The position numbers and the translations under genes are program-made. Positions 8,758 to 17,439 of a DNA stretch of 64,000 nucleotides are shown here, piece after piece. The DNA is from Rhizobium sp. FKY42 (GTDB lineage: Bacteria; Pseudomonadota; Alphaproteobacteria; Rhizobiales; Rhizobiaceae): contig NZ_STGA01000073.1 of the NCBI RefSeq assembly GCF_005222835.1, positions 208,150-272,149 of the forward strand, written 5' to 3'. Below the pieces are notes generated by a model. The model was not told where the DNA came from. It did no database searches and saw only the letters and a program-made list of their open reading frames with translations. Each line of letters starts with the position of its first letter. Position 1 is the stretch's first letter.

Positions 8758-9494
8758 GCTGCCTTGCGTTCTTTCGCAATGGCCGCATAGGCCGCGTTCA
8801 ATGCCGCCATGCGCTCGTTCGCCGCCGCATGCAGTTCTGCGGGCACGCCGCGTGCAATCAGCTTGTCTGGGTGATGTTCGGCAACAAGCCTGCGATATTG
8901 CTTGCGGATTTCGGAAAAATCCTGATCCGGCGACACGCCGAGGATGAGGTATGGGTTGCCGCCATCCATGGTGATATGCCGCGCCATGATGCGCCGGAAG
9001 TGATCTTCGTCAATCTGGAAAATTTCGGCGATCCGAGCGAGAAATGCCAGCTCGGCCTCATGCACCATACCATCCGCCTTGGCGATGTGGAAAAGGCCGT
9101 CGATAACGTTTTCCAGCATGGGGCAGTTGCAATCGCCGGAACCGCAGAGATTTGCCAGCTTCTCGGCATAGGCCTCATAACCGGCGACATCTTGGCGGGC
9201 CAGATTGTAAAGCCGGGCGACGTTCTTGGCCTCTTCCTCCGGAAAATCGAAGATCTGTTTGAAGGCCTCAACTTCGGAGGCAACGACCGCACCATCAGCC
9301 TTGGCCATCTTGGCAGAGAGCGCGATGATTGCGATGGAAAACGACACACGCCTACGCGTTTCCGGATCGCCTTCGAACAAGGTGCGGACAGCCTCCACCA
9401 CGCGCGAAAGCGTATTCGTGGCGGCATCTCCCACGGCGTTCAGCAGTCGGTCCCAAAGCGAGGTCAGCTGGAGGCATGCAAAATCAAAAATCAT
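8754..9494 (-). CDS. TerB/DnaJ-domain co-chaperone (DjlA-like)
   Basis: A 246-residue protein with an N-terminal TerB-like helical domain (about 50-155, with acidic KADG motifs in both halves) and a C-terminal J domain (about 180-246) carrying the diagnostic HPD in EHHPDKLIARG. J proteins stimulate DnaK ATPase. The DjlA arrangement normally also has an N-terminal membrane helix, but none is obvious here, so the protein may be soluble. It overlaps the downstream amidase by four bases, an arrangement that suggests coupled expression. Confidence 0.85.
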   Translation of the reverse strand: MIFDFACLQLTSLWDRLLNAVGDAATNTLSRVVEAVRTLFEGDPETRRRVSFSIAIIALSAKMAKADGAVVASEVEAFKQIFDFPEEEAKNVARLYNLARQDVAGYEAYAEKLANLCGSGDCNCPMLENVIDGLFHIAKADGMVHEAELAFLARIAEIFQIDEDHFRRIMARHITMDGGNPYLILGVSPDQDFSEIRKQYRRLVAEHHPDKLIARGVPAELHAAANERMAALNAAYAAIAKERKAA

Positions 9495-9833
9495 GACTCA
9501 CCAGACCAAATTTAATCTGCGATGGCAAGCGCAGACGCGTTTAACAGGATTAATCTTTCGTCATCTTACGTTCTGAACAAGAGAGTGGATTTTCCAAGGC
9601 ATGCAGCCGCCCTGCAGTCAGAACAAGCAACCGCTTTTTTCCACAGGCGCAACTTGGCACAGACGGAATGAGTCTGCAAAGCGCGATCGATTGAACCGAT
9701 TGAATTGGAAGAGACATTTGAATTTGCCGCGAAATGCCGGATTTTCTTGAGAAATTCACTTTACAGCAGCATTGACCTATCGCATCCATTCGCCAGATTT
9801 TGAGACAGGCGCTTGATGCGCGAAGGAGGATCG
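9495..9833. other. Intergenic region between divergent djlA-like gene and pfp
   Basis: About 340 bp. It should hold divergent promoters. The minus-strand frame spanning 9550-9891 runs into pfp and resembles nothing known. No terminator or RNA structure was recognised. Confidence 0.6.
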
Positions 9834-11045
9834 ATGGCCAAACAGAAAGTAGCAATGCTGACGGCAGGCGGACTGGCACCGTGCCTTTCATCGGCGGTCG
9901 GGGGCCTCATCGAGCGCTATACGGACATCGCGCCAGAGATCGAGTTGATCGCCTACCGCTCGGGCTATCAGGGATTGCTGCTTGGCGATCGAGTCGAAAT
10001 CAACAAGGACATGCGCGAGCGGGCGCACCTGCTTCATCGCTACGGAGGCTCCCCCATCGGCAACAGCCGCGTCAAGCTGACCAACGCGGCGGACTGCGTG
10101 AAGCGGGGCCTCGTGAAGGAAGGCGAGAACCCGCTGAAGGTTGCGGCTGACAGACTTGCAGCCGATGGCGTGACGATCCTGCATACGATCGGCGGCGACG
10201 ATACCAACACCACCGCGGCCGATCTTGCCGCCTATCTTGGCGCACACGGTTACAATCTCACAGTTGTCGGCCTGCCGAAGACGGTCGATAACGATGTCGT
10301 CCCCATCAAGCAGTCGCTTGGCGCCTGGACCGCGGCAGAAGTCGGCGCGCATTTCTTCGACCATGTCAGCAATGAACAAAGTGCTGCGCCGCGCACACTG
10401 GTCATTCACGAGGTGATGGGCCGCCACTGTGGCTGGCTGACCGCAGCCACCGCCCGCGCCTATATTCAAGACACCAAGAACAATGAATATGTCGAAGGCT
10501 TCATGATGAACACCCAGATGAAGAACATCGACGGGCTCTACCTGCCCGAGATGGCCTTCGATCTGGAAGCGGAAGCGGCTCGCCTTCGCGCCATCATGGA
10601 CCGCTGCGGCTTTGTGACGCTTTTCGTGTCAGAGGGCGCAGGCCTCGACACCATCGTCGCCGAGAGAGAAGCGGCAGGCGAAACCGTCAAGCGCGACGCC
10701 TTCGGGCACGTCAAGATCGATACCATTAATGTCGGAAACTGGTTCCAGAAGCATTTCGCAACCCTTCTGGGCGCGGAACGTTCGATGGTTCAGAAATCGG
10801 GCTACTATGCGCGCTCCGCACCGGCCAATTACGAAGATCTGCGATTGATTCAGAGCATGGTCGATCTTGGCGTGGAAAGTGCGCTAAACGGCGTGTCCGG
10901 CGTGACCGGTCATGATGAAGATCAGAATGGGAAATTGCGTACAATCGAATTCCCGCGTATCAAGGGTGGCAAGCATTTCGATCTGTCTGCCGGATGGTTC
11001 AAGGACGTCATGGACTTCATTGGACAGCCCTACCGGTCAGCCTGA
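9834..11045 (+). CDS. pfp: PPi-dependent 6-phosphofructokinase
   Basis: Reversibly phosphorylates fructose 6-phosphate with pyrophosphate in glycolysis/gluconeogenesis. The 403-residue product has GGDDTNTTAADLAAYL (the Asp-rich GGDD loop of PPi enzymes, where ATP enzymes have GGDGS) and the catalytic loop GLPKTVDNDVVP. ATG 9834 follows AGGAGGATCG at good spacing; upstream in-frame codons are excluded because they would include that ribosome-binding site. Many Rhizobiaceae lack an ATP-PfkA, and the PPi enzyme is known in the group. Confidence 0.92.
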   Translation: MAKQKVAMLTAGGLAPCLSSAVGGLIERYTDIAPEIELIAYRSGYQGLLLGDRVEINKDMRERAHLLHRYGGSPIGNSRVKLTNAADCVKRGLVKEGENPLKVAADRLAADGVTILHTIGGDDTNTTAADLAAYLGAHGYNLTVVGLPKTVDNDVVPIKQSLGAWTAAEVGAHFFDHVSNEQSAAPRTLVIHEVMGRHCGWLTAATARAYIQDTKNNEYVEGFMMNTQMKNIDGLYLPEMAFDLEAEAARLRAIMDRCGFVTLFVSEGAGLDTIVAEREAAGETVKRDAFGHVKIDTINVGNWFQKHFATLLGAERSMVQKSGYYARSAPANYEDLRLIQSMVDLGVESALNGVSGVTGHDEDQNGKLRTIEFPRIKGGKHFDLSAGWFKDVMDFIGQPYRSA

Positions 11046-11111
11046 TCCTGACCATGATTCAGCAGCGATGATCTCAGGCATGGGAAGCCATGAGGTCGGG
11101 GAGGACTTGAG

Positions 11112-11741
11112 ATGAGTTTAGAGACGACGCTGATGACAGCAGCATTGGCCCTGCTCGCTTTCCTGCTACCATCCGTCGCGGCTAACCTTCTGAGAGATCA
11201 ATGCATTGCGCGCGGGAAACTGCGCGCAATGCTGTTTTTGCCGGGTCTTTGGGTCGGCTATCTGCTGGCGGCTGCGGTGGCAATTGGGGCGTTCAGCCTA
11301 TGCCGCATTTATCTGCCTGCAATGCAGGGTTCATTCGCGTGGATCGGCATTGCCTTCCTGATGCTCCTTGTCTTCCGGTCGCAGATAAATCGGTTCCGCA
11401 TCAGGATTGCTGACAACGATAACCTCCCGAACCAGAACACGGCTTCGGCGTCCTTCCGGCTCGGCTGGCAGGCATTTCGCCCATCCCTGATCTTTGCCCT
11501 TTGGGCAGTTCTGCTTCAACTCAGTGATTCTTTAACCAATTCAGCAATATTGAGCCAGGAAATTGCTCTGCCTCTGGCCGCCGCGGCCCTTGTTGCCCCC
11601 CTCATCCAGCTTGCTCTGGCGGAGCGATCGGCACGCAAGCTGCGGGCATTTCGCAAGGTTTATCAAGCCTCGCACAAGCCTCGCACCCGATTTATTGCAA
11701 GCCGCGCAGTCACTGCCGGCTATCGCAAGATTGCCGCTTGA
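11112..11741 (+). CDS. Hypothetical integral membrane protein
   Basis: 209 residues with about five hydrophobic segments (near 5-25, 42-62, 70-87, 120-140, 150-170) and a basic C-terminus (RSARKLRAFRKVYQASHK). GGGGAGGACTTGAG just before ATG 11112 supports the start. No family was recognised with confidence. Pattern and size would allow a small transporter or anchor, but no functional motif is visible. It lies 66 bp after pfp on the same strand. Confidence 0.7.
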   Translation: MSLETTLMTAALALLAFLLPSVAANLLRDQCIARGKLRAMLFLPGLWVGYLLAAAVAIGAFSLCRIYLPAMQGSFAWIGIAFLMLLVFRSQINRFRIRIADNDNLPNQNTASASFRLGWQAFRPSLIFALWAVLLQLSDSLTNSAILSQEIALPLAAAALVAPLIQLALAERSARKLRAFRKVYQASHKPRTRFIASRAVTAGYRKIAA

Positions 11742-11840
11742 GCGCTTGGAGCTTGCCGCAATTGTGAACATGCGTTAATGGATTGCGTGGCGGTCACAGA
11801 CCGGCGGGCTGGAAACAATCATCTTCATGAAAGTGAGACG

Positions 11841-12971
11841 ATGGCGATAACCCGATTGATCGGTAAGAAAGCGGTTGTTGCGGCAGCGGTTTGCGGAGCA
11901 GTTTCTGGTTGCTCCAGTGTGCAGACAGCATCCAATGCTCCGGCCAAGACGGAAGTTGCCGCGGCACAGCCGCAAGTGGCTCAGGTCTCAGCATCCCCGG
12001 TGAATGGTCAGGCCTCTCCTTCCGGCGCACACACCAGTGTCACGGCCATGACAACCAATTCAGGCGCTGCGCAAAAGGGCGGCCGCGTTGGCACAGATCA
12101 GATGGCAGCATTGCAGCAGCAGGGACCGGTCGCCGTTCCAGTTGGCATGACCACTCAGGTTGCGGAAAAGGGTGGCCGGGTTCACCAGATCGCTCTGCCA
12201 ACCGGTGCATCCGCCATCAAGGCTCAGAACGACTCTGTCATCGCATCCCTCGCGGAAAAGCAGCAGCCCTTCCCGGCTGCAGCACATCCGCAGGCTCTTG
12301 CGGTTGCGCCAACATCGATCGACAAGAATGGCGGTCTCCAGGCCATCAACATGGCAACGGCTGAGCGGAGCGCATCTGCACCCGTCTCATCGCCCGCGGC
12401 TCTCACAGCCTCCGCACAAATGGCCCAGGTTGTTCCTGCCGCACTTCCGCCTGAAATGACGGCAGCCTATACGGCGATCCCGACACCTCGTCCGCGCCTC
12501 ACGACGTCTACACCGTCGAACATGGTGGCATTCGCCGGTCCTGTTCGTCCAGGTGCCGGAATGGCAGGCGACTTCTTCCCGCCAGCGCCCGGTGCACCGA
12601 TCCCGCCAACGGCAGAAGCGAGCACGCCAACGCTCAATGCTCTCATTCGTCGCTATGCCGGCCTGTACGGCGTGCCGGAATCACTTGTTCACCGCGTTGT
12701 TCACCGTGAAAGCAAGTATGACCCGCGCGCCTACAACAAGCGCGGCTATTGGGGTCTGATGCAGATCAAGTATTCTACGGCAAAGTCGATGGGCTATGCC
12801 GGGACGCCGGATGGTTTGCTTGATGCGGAAACCAACCTGAAATACGCGATCAAATATCTTCGCGGCGCCTGGTTGGTTTCTGAAAACGATTCCGACGACG
12901 CGATCAAGATGTATGCGCGCGGCTATTACTACGATGCCAAGCGCAAGGACATGCTGGACGTTATCCAGTAA
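11841..12971 (+). CDS. Lytic transglycosylase lipoprotein (SLT domain)
   Basis: Cleaves peptidoglycan glycan strands to 1,6-anhydro-MurNAc products. The N-terminus is a lipoprotein signal with lipobox VSGC (Cys at about 24), followed by roughly 220 residues of low-complexity Ala/Pro/Gln-rich linker. The C-terminal SLT domain has catalytic HRESKYDPRA, then GYWGLMQI and a conserved N-LKYAIKYL helix. ATG 11841 follows GTGAGACG and gives a clean signal peptide; the frame itself is open from 11778. Likely anchored in the outer or inner membrane, acting in the periplasm. Confidence 0.9.
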   Translation: MAITRLIGKKAVVAAAVCGAVSGCSSVQTASNAPAKTEVAAAQPQVAQVSASPVNGQASPSGAHTSVTAMTTNSGAAQKGGRVGTDQMAALQQQGPVAVPVGMTTQVAEKGGRVHQIALPTGASAIKAQNDSVIASLAEKQQPFPAAAHPQALAVAPTSIDKNGGLQAINMATAERSASAPVSSPAALTASAQMAQVVPAALPPEMTAAYTAIPTPRPRLTTSTPSNMVAFAGPVRPGAGMAGDFFPPAPGAPIPPTAEASTPTLNALIRRYAGLYGVPESLVHRVVHRESKYDPRAYNKRGYWGLMQIKYSTAKSMGYAGTPDGLLDAETNLKYAIKYLRGAWLVSENDSDDAIKMYARGYYYDAKRKDMLDVIQ

Positions 12972-13003
12972 GCTTTGGCCAAGTCATATTTTACAGTTTC
13001 ATC

Positions 13004-13031
13004 CGGCAACCGCTCAATCGAACGGTTGCCG
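13004..13031. terminator. Bidirectional terminator-like hairpin
   Basis: Arms CGGCAACCG (13004-13012) and CGGTTGCCG (13023-13031) are perfect complements with a 10-nt loop, followed on the plus strand by AATTGCTTTTA. It separates the convergent SLT-lipoprotein and serine-hydrolase genes. Confidence 0.65.
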
Positions 13032-13048
13032 AATTGCTTTTATGGGCC

Positions 13049-14398
13049 TCAACGCAGAGCCAGAACGGCCGCCACCAGCGCATTGGGGCTATAGTCGAGC
13101 TTTCTGGGCGTCAGCCCCATGCGCAGGATCACGGTGCGCGTAGCGGGAATGACGGTGATCGTCTGTCCATCATGTCCCTGAAGCCGGAACCAGCCTGCAG
13201 GAATAGAGGTTCCATCCGGCGCCTTCGGAAGCCAGGTCTGCGCTTGTGAATACCGCCCGTCCGAAGCCTTGTTGGGTTTTGCCATCAGCGCGGTGAAACC
13301 CTCCGGCAGGATCCGGCTGCCGTTCCAGACACCGTCCTGCGCCAGCAGTAGGCCAAACCGTGCCCAGTCACGCGCCGTGGCATAGAGATAGGATCCGCCT
13401 ACGAATGTTCCTGCGGCATCCACCTCCATAACCGCGCTGCTCATGCCAATTGGGTCAAACAGCGCCTTCTGGGGAAAGCGCAGTGCCTTCGCCATATCGC
13501 CCAGATGATCCATCCAAAGACGCGACAACAGCACGGGAGAGCCGGTCGAATAAGTGAACACCGTGCCCGGCGGCGCTGCTGCTGGACGCTGCGTCATAAA
13601 CGACACCATATCCGGCTCTAGATACAGCATGCGCGTCACATCAGATACGTTGCCGTAATTCTCGTTGAAGGCCAGGCCATCTTCCATGGAAAGAAGGTCG
13701 GCAACACGAATGCTTGCGCGGGAATCATTCTTCCACTGAGCAAAGAGACCGGCATCATCGAGCTTCATCGCGTCCTGCCCCATGGCGATGCCCACAAGTG
13801 CCGCATTGACAGTCTTGGTCATGGACCATCCGAGAAGCGGGGTCTGGACACTGAACCCCTTCGCATAGCGCTCTCCGACCAGACGGCCATCACGGATCAC
13901 GACGATCGCCCGCGCGCCGGGACCGGCAAGATCATCGCGAGCAAGAACATCCTGTACCGCGGGGTCCAATTGCACCGCGCCACCTTGCGGCCACAGGAGA
14001 GACGGGTCTGGAGCGGGTTTCGGCGCTTCCGCAATCACCGGCAGTGGAACAACCTTCGCGCCTGCGGGAAGAACGCGGCAACCAAGCCCGGCATGATATT
14101 CTGCAGTCGTTTCGGCAATGCCGCCTGTGAGCGCGGTCGTCACCGTCTGGCGCTCCCGGTCGACAGTCGCGCTCATCAGTTTGAGAAGTGGGTGGCCGGG
14201 CGCTTGAACATCATCGGCAAGCACCAGATCCGCATCCCGATTGGCGATAAAGACGTTCGAGCAGATGATCTTGGCTGCGTATCCGGCACCGACGCGCAAA
14301 AGTTCCGGCGGGCGGGCATAAAGCCCGGCATATCCGCCCACCAACAGCAAGACTACAGCCAAAAAGGTCCACTTCAGTAATCGCTTTAAAAATGTCAC
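13049..14398 (-). CDS. Serine hydrolase, class C beta-lactamase / NylB-like family
   Basis: 449 residues. An N-terminal membrane segment (LKWTFLAVVLLLVGGYAGLY) anchors a periplasmic serine hydrolase domain with the catalytic SxxK as S192-M-T-K195 and a Tyr motif near TYSTGS. The layout resembles 6-aminohexanoate-dimer hydrolases and esterases of the beta-lactamase C family more than true AmpC. GTG 14398 is preferred because GGGAG lies six bases before it; the frame is open to 14485 without another ribosome-binding site. It is divergent from btaA. The substrate is unknown. Confidence 0.82.
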   Translation of the reverse strand: MTFLKRLLKWTFLAVVLLLVGGYAGLYARPPELLRVGAGYAAKIICSNVFIANRDADLVLADDVQAPGHPLLKLMSATVDRERQTVTTALTGGIAETTAEYHAGLGCRVLPAGAKVVPLPVIAEAPKPAPDPSLLWPQGGAVQLDPAVQDVLARDDLAGPGARAIVVIRDGRLVGERYAKGFSVQTPLLGWSMTKTVNAALVGIAMGQDAMKLDDAGLFAQWKNDSRASIRVADLLSMEDGLAFNENYGNVSDVTRMLYLEPDMVSFMTQRPAAAPPGTVFTYSTGSPVLLSRLWMDHLGDMAKALRFPQKALFDPIGMSSAVMEVDAAGTFVGGSYLYATARDWARFGLLLAQDGVWNGSRILPEGFTALMAKPNKASDGRYSQAQTWLPKAPDGTSIPAGWFRLQGHDGQTITVIPATRTVILRMGLTPRKLDYSPNALVAAVLALR

Positions 14399-14501
14399 AA
14401 CAAACTCCCAATCGTCTTTTGGTGGCCTTTTAGCACCGTCATGAAACTGTAGCAGCCCCCGTCTACAGCCATGTGAATTCCACATGAGGCGGGATTCGCA
14501 A

Positions 14502-15749
14502 ATGGCAGAACTGGTACCGGATGCCGGCTTCCTGAAAAACGGGAAGCTGAAGAACGCATTGCTTCAACACAAGGCGCTTTCCCGAAACGGATTGTCGGAA
14601 CGCCTCTTTGGTCTGCTATTTTCCGGGCTCGTTTACCCGCAGATCTGGGAAGACCCGGATGTGGATATGGCCGGAATGGAACTGGCGCCAGGCCACTCCA
14701 TCGTCTGCATCGGCTCCGGTGGCTGCAACATGCTCGCCTACCTGTCACGCCACCCGAATTCGATCGATGTCGTCGATCTCAACCCGCACCATATTGCTCT
14801 GAACCGGCTGAAACTGGCCGCCTTTCGCTCTCTTCCTGGACACGCCGACGTCGTTCGCTTTCTCGCAACCGAAAATGTTTCCGGCAATATCGAAGGTTTC
14901 GACAGGGTGATCGCACAAACTCTCGACGCGACCAGCCGCAGCTACTGGCAAAAACGCCGGTGGAACGGCCAGCGTCGGATCGAAGTGTTCGAGCGCAATA
15001 TCTACAGGACCGGGCTTCTCGGTCGCTTCATCGCCGTTGGTCATCTATTGGCACGGCTGCACGGCGTGCAATTGACGGAACTTGCAAATGCCAAATCGCT
15101 ACGCGAGCAACGCCATATCTTCGATACTCAAATCGCCCCTCTCTTTGACAAGCCGCTGATCAAATGGCTCACCAGCCGCAAGAGTTCACTCTTCGGCCTT
15201 GGCATTCCGCCGCAGCAATATGATGAACTTGCAAGCATTGCGACGGATGGTTCCATTGCGCCGGTGCTGCGCCAGCGGCTTGAAAAGCTCGCCTGTCATT
15301 TCCCTCTGAAAGACAATTATTTCGCCTGGCAGGCTTTCATGCGGCGCTATCCGTCTGGCGACGAAGGCTCATTGCCGACCTATCTGAAAGCGGAGAACCA
15401 TGCCGCGATCCGCGAGAATGTGGACCGCGTGCAGGTGCACCATGCCACCTTTACGGAACTTCTGGCGTCGAAGCCTGCGGACTCGGTAGACCGCTATGTT
15501 CTTCTCGATGCACAGGACTGGATGAGTGATCACCAGTTGAACGATCTGTGGACAGAGATCTCGCGCACAGCCACTGGCGGCGCACGAGTGATTTTCCGCA
15601 CAGCGGCTGAAAAAAGCATCATCGAAGGCCGTCTTTCCCCGGCGCTGCGCGCGCAGTGGACTTACCTGGAAGAGAGATCTCACGCGTTGAACCTTCAGGA
15701 TCGTTCAGCGATCTATGGTGGCTTCCATATCTATGTGAGGTCGGCGTGA
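14502..15749 (+). CDS. btaA: BtaA, SAM:diacylglycerol 3-amino-3-carboxypropyltransferase
   Basis: First enzyme of betaine-lipid (DGTS) synthesis: it moves the 3-amino-3-carboxypropyl group of SAM to diacylglycerol, giving diacylglyceryl-homoserine. The 415-residue product has an unusual SAM loop CIGSGGCNMLAY at about 69-80 and the family features FSGLVYPQIWEDP and LLDAQDWM. ATG 14502 (MAELVPD) is chosen because GAGGCGGG precedes it; ATG 14484 is an in-frame alternative. It overlaps btaB, an arrangement seen in other rhizobia. DGTS replaces phospholipids during phosphate starvation in the group. Confidence 0.92.
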   Translation: MAELVPDAGFLKNGKLKNALLQHKALSRNGLSERLFGLLFSGLVYPQIWEDPDVDMAGMELAPGHSIVCIGSGGCNMLAYLSRHPNSIDVVDLNPHHIALNRLKLAAFRSLPGHADVVRFLATENVSGNIEGFDRVIAQTLDATSRSYWQKRRWNGQRRIEVFERNIYRTGLLGRFIAVGHLLARLHGVQLTELANAKSLREQRHIFDTQIAPLFDKPLIKWLTSRKSSLFGLGIPPQQYDELASIATDGSIAPVLRQRLEKLACHFPLKDNYFAWQAFMRRYPSGDEGSLPTYLKAENHAAIRENVDRVQVHHATFTELLASKPADSVDRYVLLDAQDWMSDHQLNDLWTEISRTATGGARVIFRTAAEKSIIEGRLSPALRAQWTYLEERSHALNLQDRSAIYGGFHIYVRSA

Positions 15750-16432
15750 CACCCATGGAAACCGTCTCGCAGCCGCTTGGCGACCATGCGCAACGCATGG
15801 ACCGCATGTACCGCTATCAGCGGCACATCTATGACCTGACACGGAAGTACTATCTGCTCGGTCGCGACAGGGCGATCGAACAGCTTCAGGTTCCGGCACA
15901 CGGCAGTCTTTTGGAGGTTGGTTGCGGCACGGGCCGCAATCTGGTTCTTGCAAACCGTCACTATCCGCAGGCGCGGCTCTTTGGTCTGGATATATCGACG
16001 GAAATGCTGGCCTCGACCACGAAGGCTTTCACGCATCTGGCAAACAAACCACAGCTACGCATCGCCGATGCGGCACGGTTTTCCGCGGTAGAATTCGGCG
16101 AAGATTCAGGCTTTGATCGGATCCTGATTTCCTATGCGCTTTCGATGATTCCGGAATGGGAAGCTTCACTCGAGGCGTCTCTCGCCGCACTCAAGCCGGG
16201 CGGATCGCTTCACATCATCGATTTCGGCCAGCAGGAGCATCTTCCGGTCTGGTTCCGCAAAGCGCTTCAGGCATGGTTGAGACGTTTCCACGTCACGCCA
16301 CGTGCGAACCTGGCGGAAGCGGTCGAGAAAAGATTGGGCCGCTTCAACGCGGACATGATGATAGAAGGCCTTTATCGAGGCTATGCGTGGCATATCATCA
16401 TCCGCCGCCGCACCTGTGATGAACCCGGCTGA
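15746..16432 (+). CDS. btaB: BtaB, diacylglyceryl-homoserine N-methyltransferase
   Basis: Trimethylates diacylglyceryl-homoserine to the betaine lipid DGTS using SAM. The 228-residue product has a class I methyltransferase fold: loop LLEVGCGTGRN at about 55-64, acidic FGLDISTEML and the post-II motif ISYALSMIPEW. GTG 15746 overlaps the btaA stop (GTGA) and lies five bases after GAGG, better than ATG 15755. The direct overlap with btaA gives the assignment beyond a generic methyltransferase. Confidence 0.92.
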   Translation: MTPMETVSQPLGDHAQRMDRMYRYQRHIYDLTRKYYLLGRDRAIEQLQVPAHGSLLEVGCGTGRNLVLANRHYPQARLFGLDISTEMLASTTKAFTHLANKPQLRIADAARFSAVEFGEDSGFDRILISYALSMIPEWEASLEASLAALKPGGSLHIIDFGQQEHLPVWFRKALQAWLRRFHVTPRANLAEAVEKRLGRFNADMMIEGLYRGYAWHIIIRRRTCDEPG

Positions 16433-16545
16433 GCGACCTCTTGCGCTCATGAAAAATTTACGACGTTATGGTTAATTAGGAGTGACTGTTCTGTCTTGCT
16501 GAGCAAGCCGGAAACGCAACCCTGAGCGCGAACCAGACGGAACCC

Positions 16546-17328
16546 ATGTCTCGAATTTTGCTTGCCCTTGCGGCCACAGCCCTCGCTCTTTCCGGCTGCA
16601 CATCCGCCAGCTTCGATCTGATGGAGACGACGGCAATCCGCAAGCCGAAGTTTCAGGATCTGGATCCGCAGGATTTCGGCAGCAACCATCCGGACCGCCA
16701 TCAGGTGCATGGTATCGACGTCTCCAAGTGGAACGGCAATGTGGATTGGCAGGCTGCGAAACGGTCGGGCGTATCCTTCGTGTTTATAAAGGCGACAGAA
16801 GGCAAGGACATGATTGATCCGGCCTTCGAGGCAAGTTGGAAGGGCGCGTCCGCAGCCGGAATTCCGCACGCGCCCTATCACTTCTATTACTTCTGCTCCA
16901 CGCCGGATGAGCAGGCGGACTGGTTCATCCAGAATGTGCCGCAGCGCGCCTCGCGTCTCCCACCCGTCATTGACGTGGAATGGAACCCTGCCTCCCCCAC
17001 ATGCAAGACGCGCCCCGATCCGGAGACCGTCCGCAAGGTCATGCAGCGTTTCATGGATCGGCTGGAAGCGCATTACGGCAAGAAACCCATTATCTACACA
17101 TCGGTCGATTTCCATCGCGACAATCTGGTCGGGCACTTCCAGGACTATCCTTTCTGGGTCCGCTCCGTTGCTGCCCATCCGCAGAAGATCTACGATTCAC
17201 GTCGCTGGTCTTTCTGGCAGTACACGTCGACAGGTGTTGTGCCGGGCGTTCCGGGCAAGACCGACATCAATGTCTTTTCGGGCTCCGAGAAGAACTGGCA
17301 TGCATGGGTGGCCTCCGTTTCAAAATAA
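16546..17328 (+). CDS. GH25 muramidase (lysozyme) lipoprotein
   Basis: 260 residues with a lipoprotein signal (LALSGC, Cys about 18) and a glycosyl hydrolase 25 domain that hydrolyses MurNAc-GlcNAc bonds. Visible family motifs are HGIDVSKWNGNVDW (catalytic-site Asp), FIKATEG, the YHFYYF strand and the catalytic PVIDVEWN (Asp-x-Glu). The WSFWQYTSTG motif near the end is typical. It is one of several wall-lytic genes between 8 and 19 kb. A periplasmic, membrane-anchored location is inferred from the lipobox. Confidence 0.9.
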   Translation: MSRILLALAATALALSGCTSASFDLMETTAIRKPKFQDLDPQDFGSNHPDRHQVHGIDVSKWNGNVDWQAAKRSGVSFVFIKATEGKDMIDPAFEASWKGASAAGIPHAPYHFYYFCSTPDEQADWFIQNVPQRASRLPPVIDVEWNPASPTCKTRPDPETVRKVMQRFMDRLEAHYGKKPIIYTSVDFHRDNLVGHFQDYPFWVRSVAAHPQKIYDSRRWSFWQYTSTGVVPGVPGKTDINVFSGSEKNWHAWVASVSK

Positions 17329-17439
17329 GGGCTTGAACTGCAACCGGTGACCTGTTGTAACGCGGTCAAATTGCGCTCTGCCCTTGTTTGGTCACAAATA
17401 TTACCGACATGGCGGGGACTGTCCGTACGAGGTTTACCG

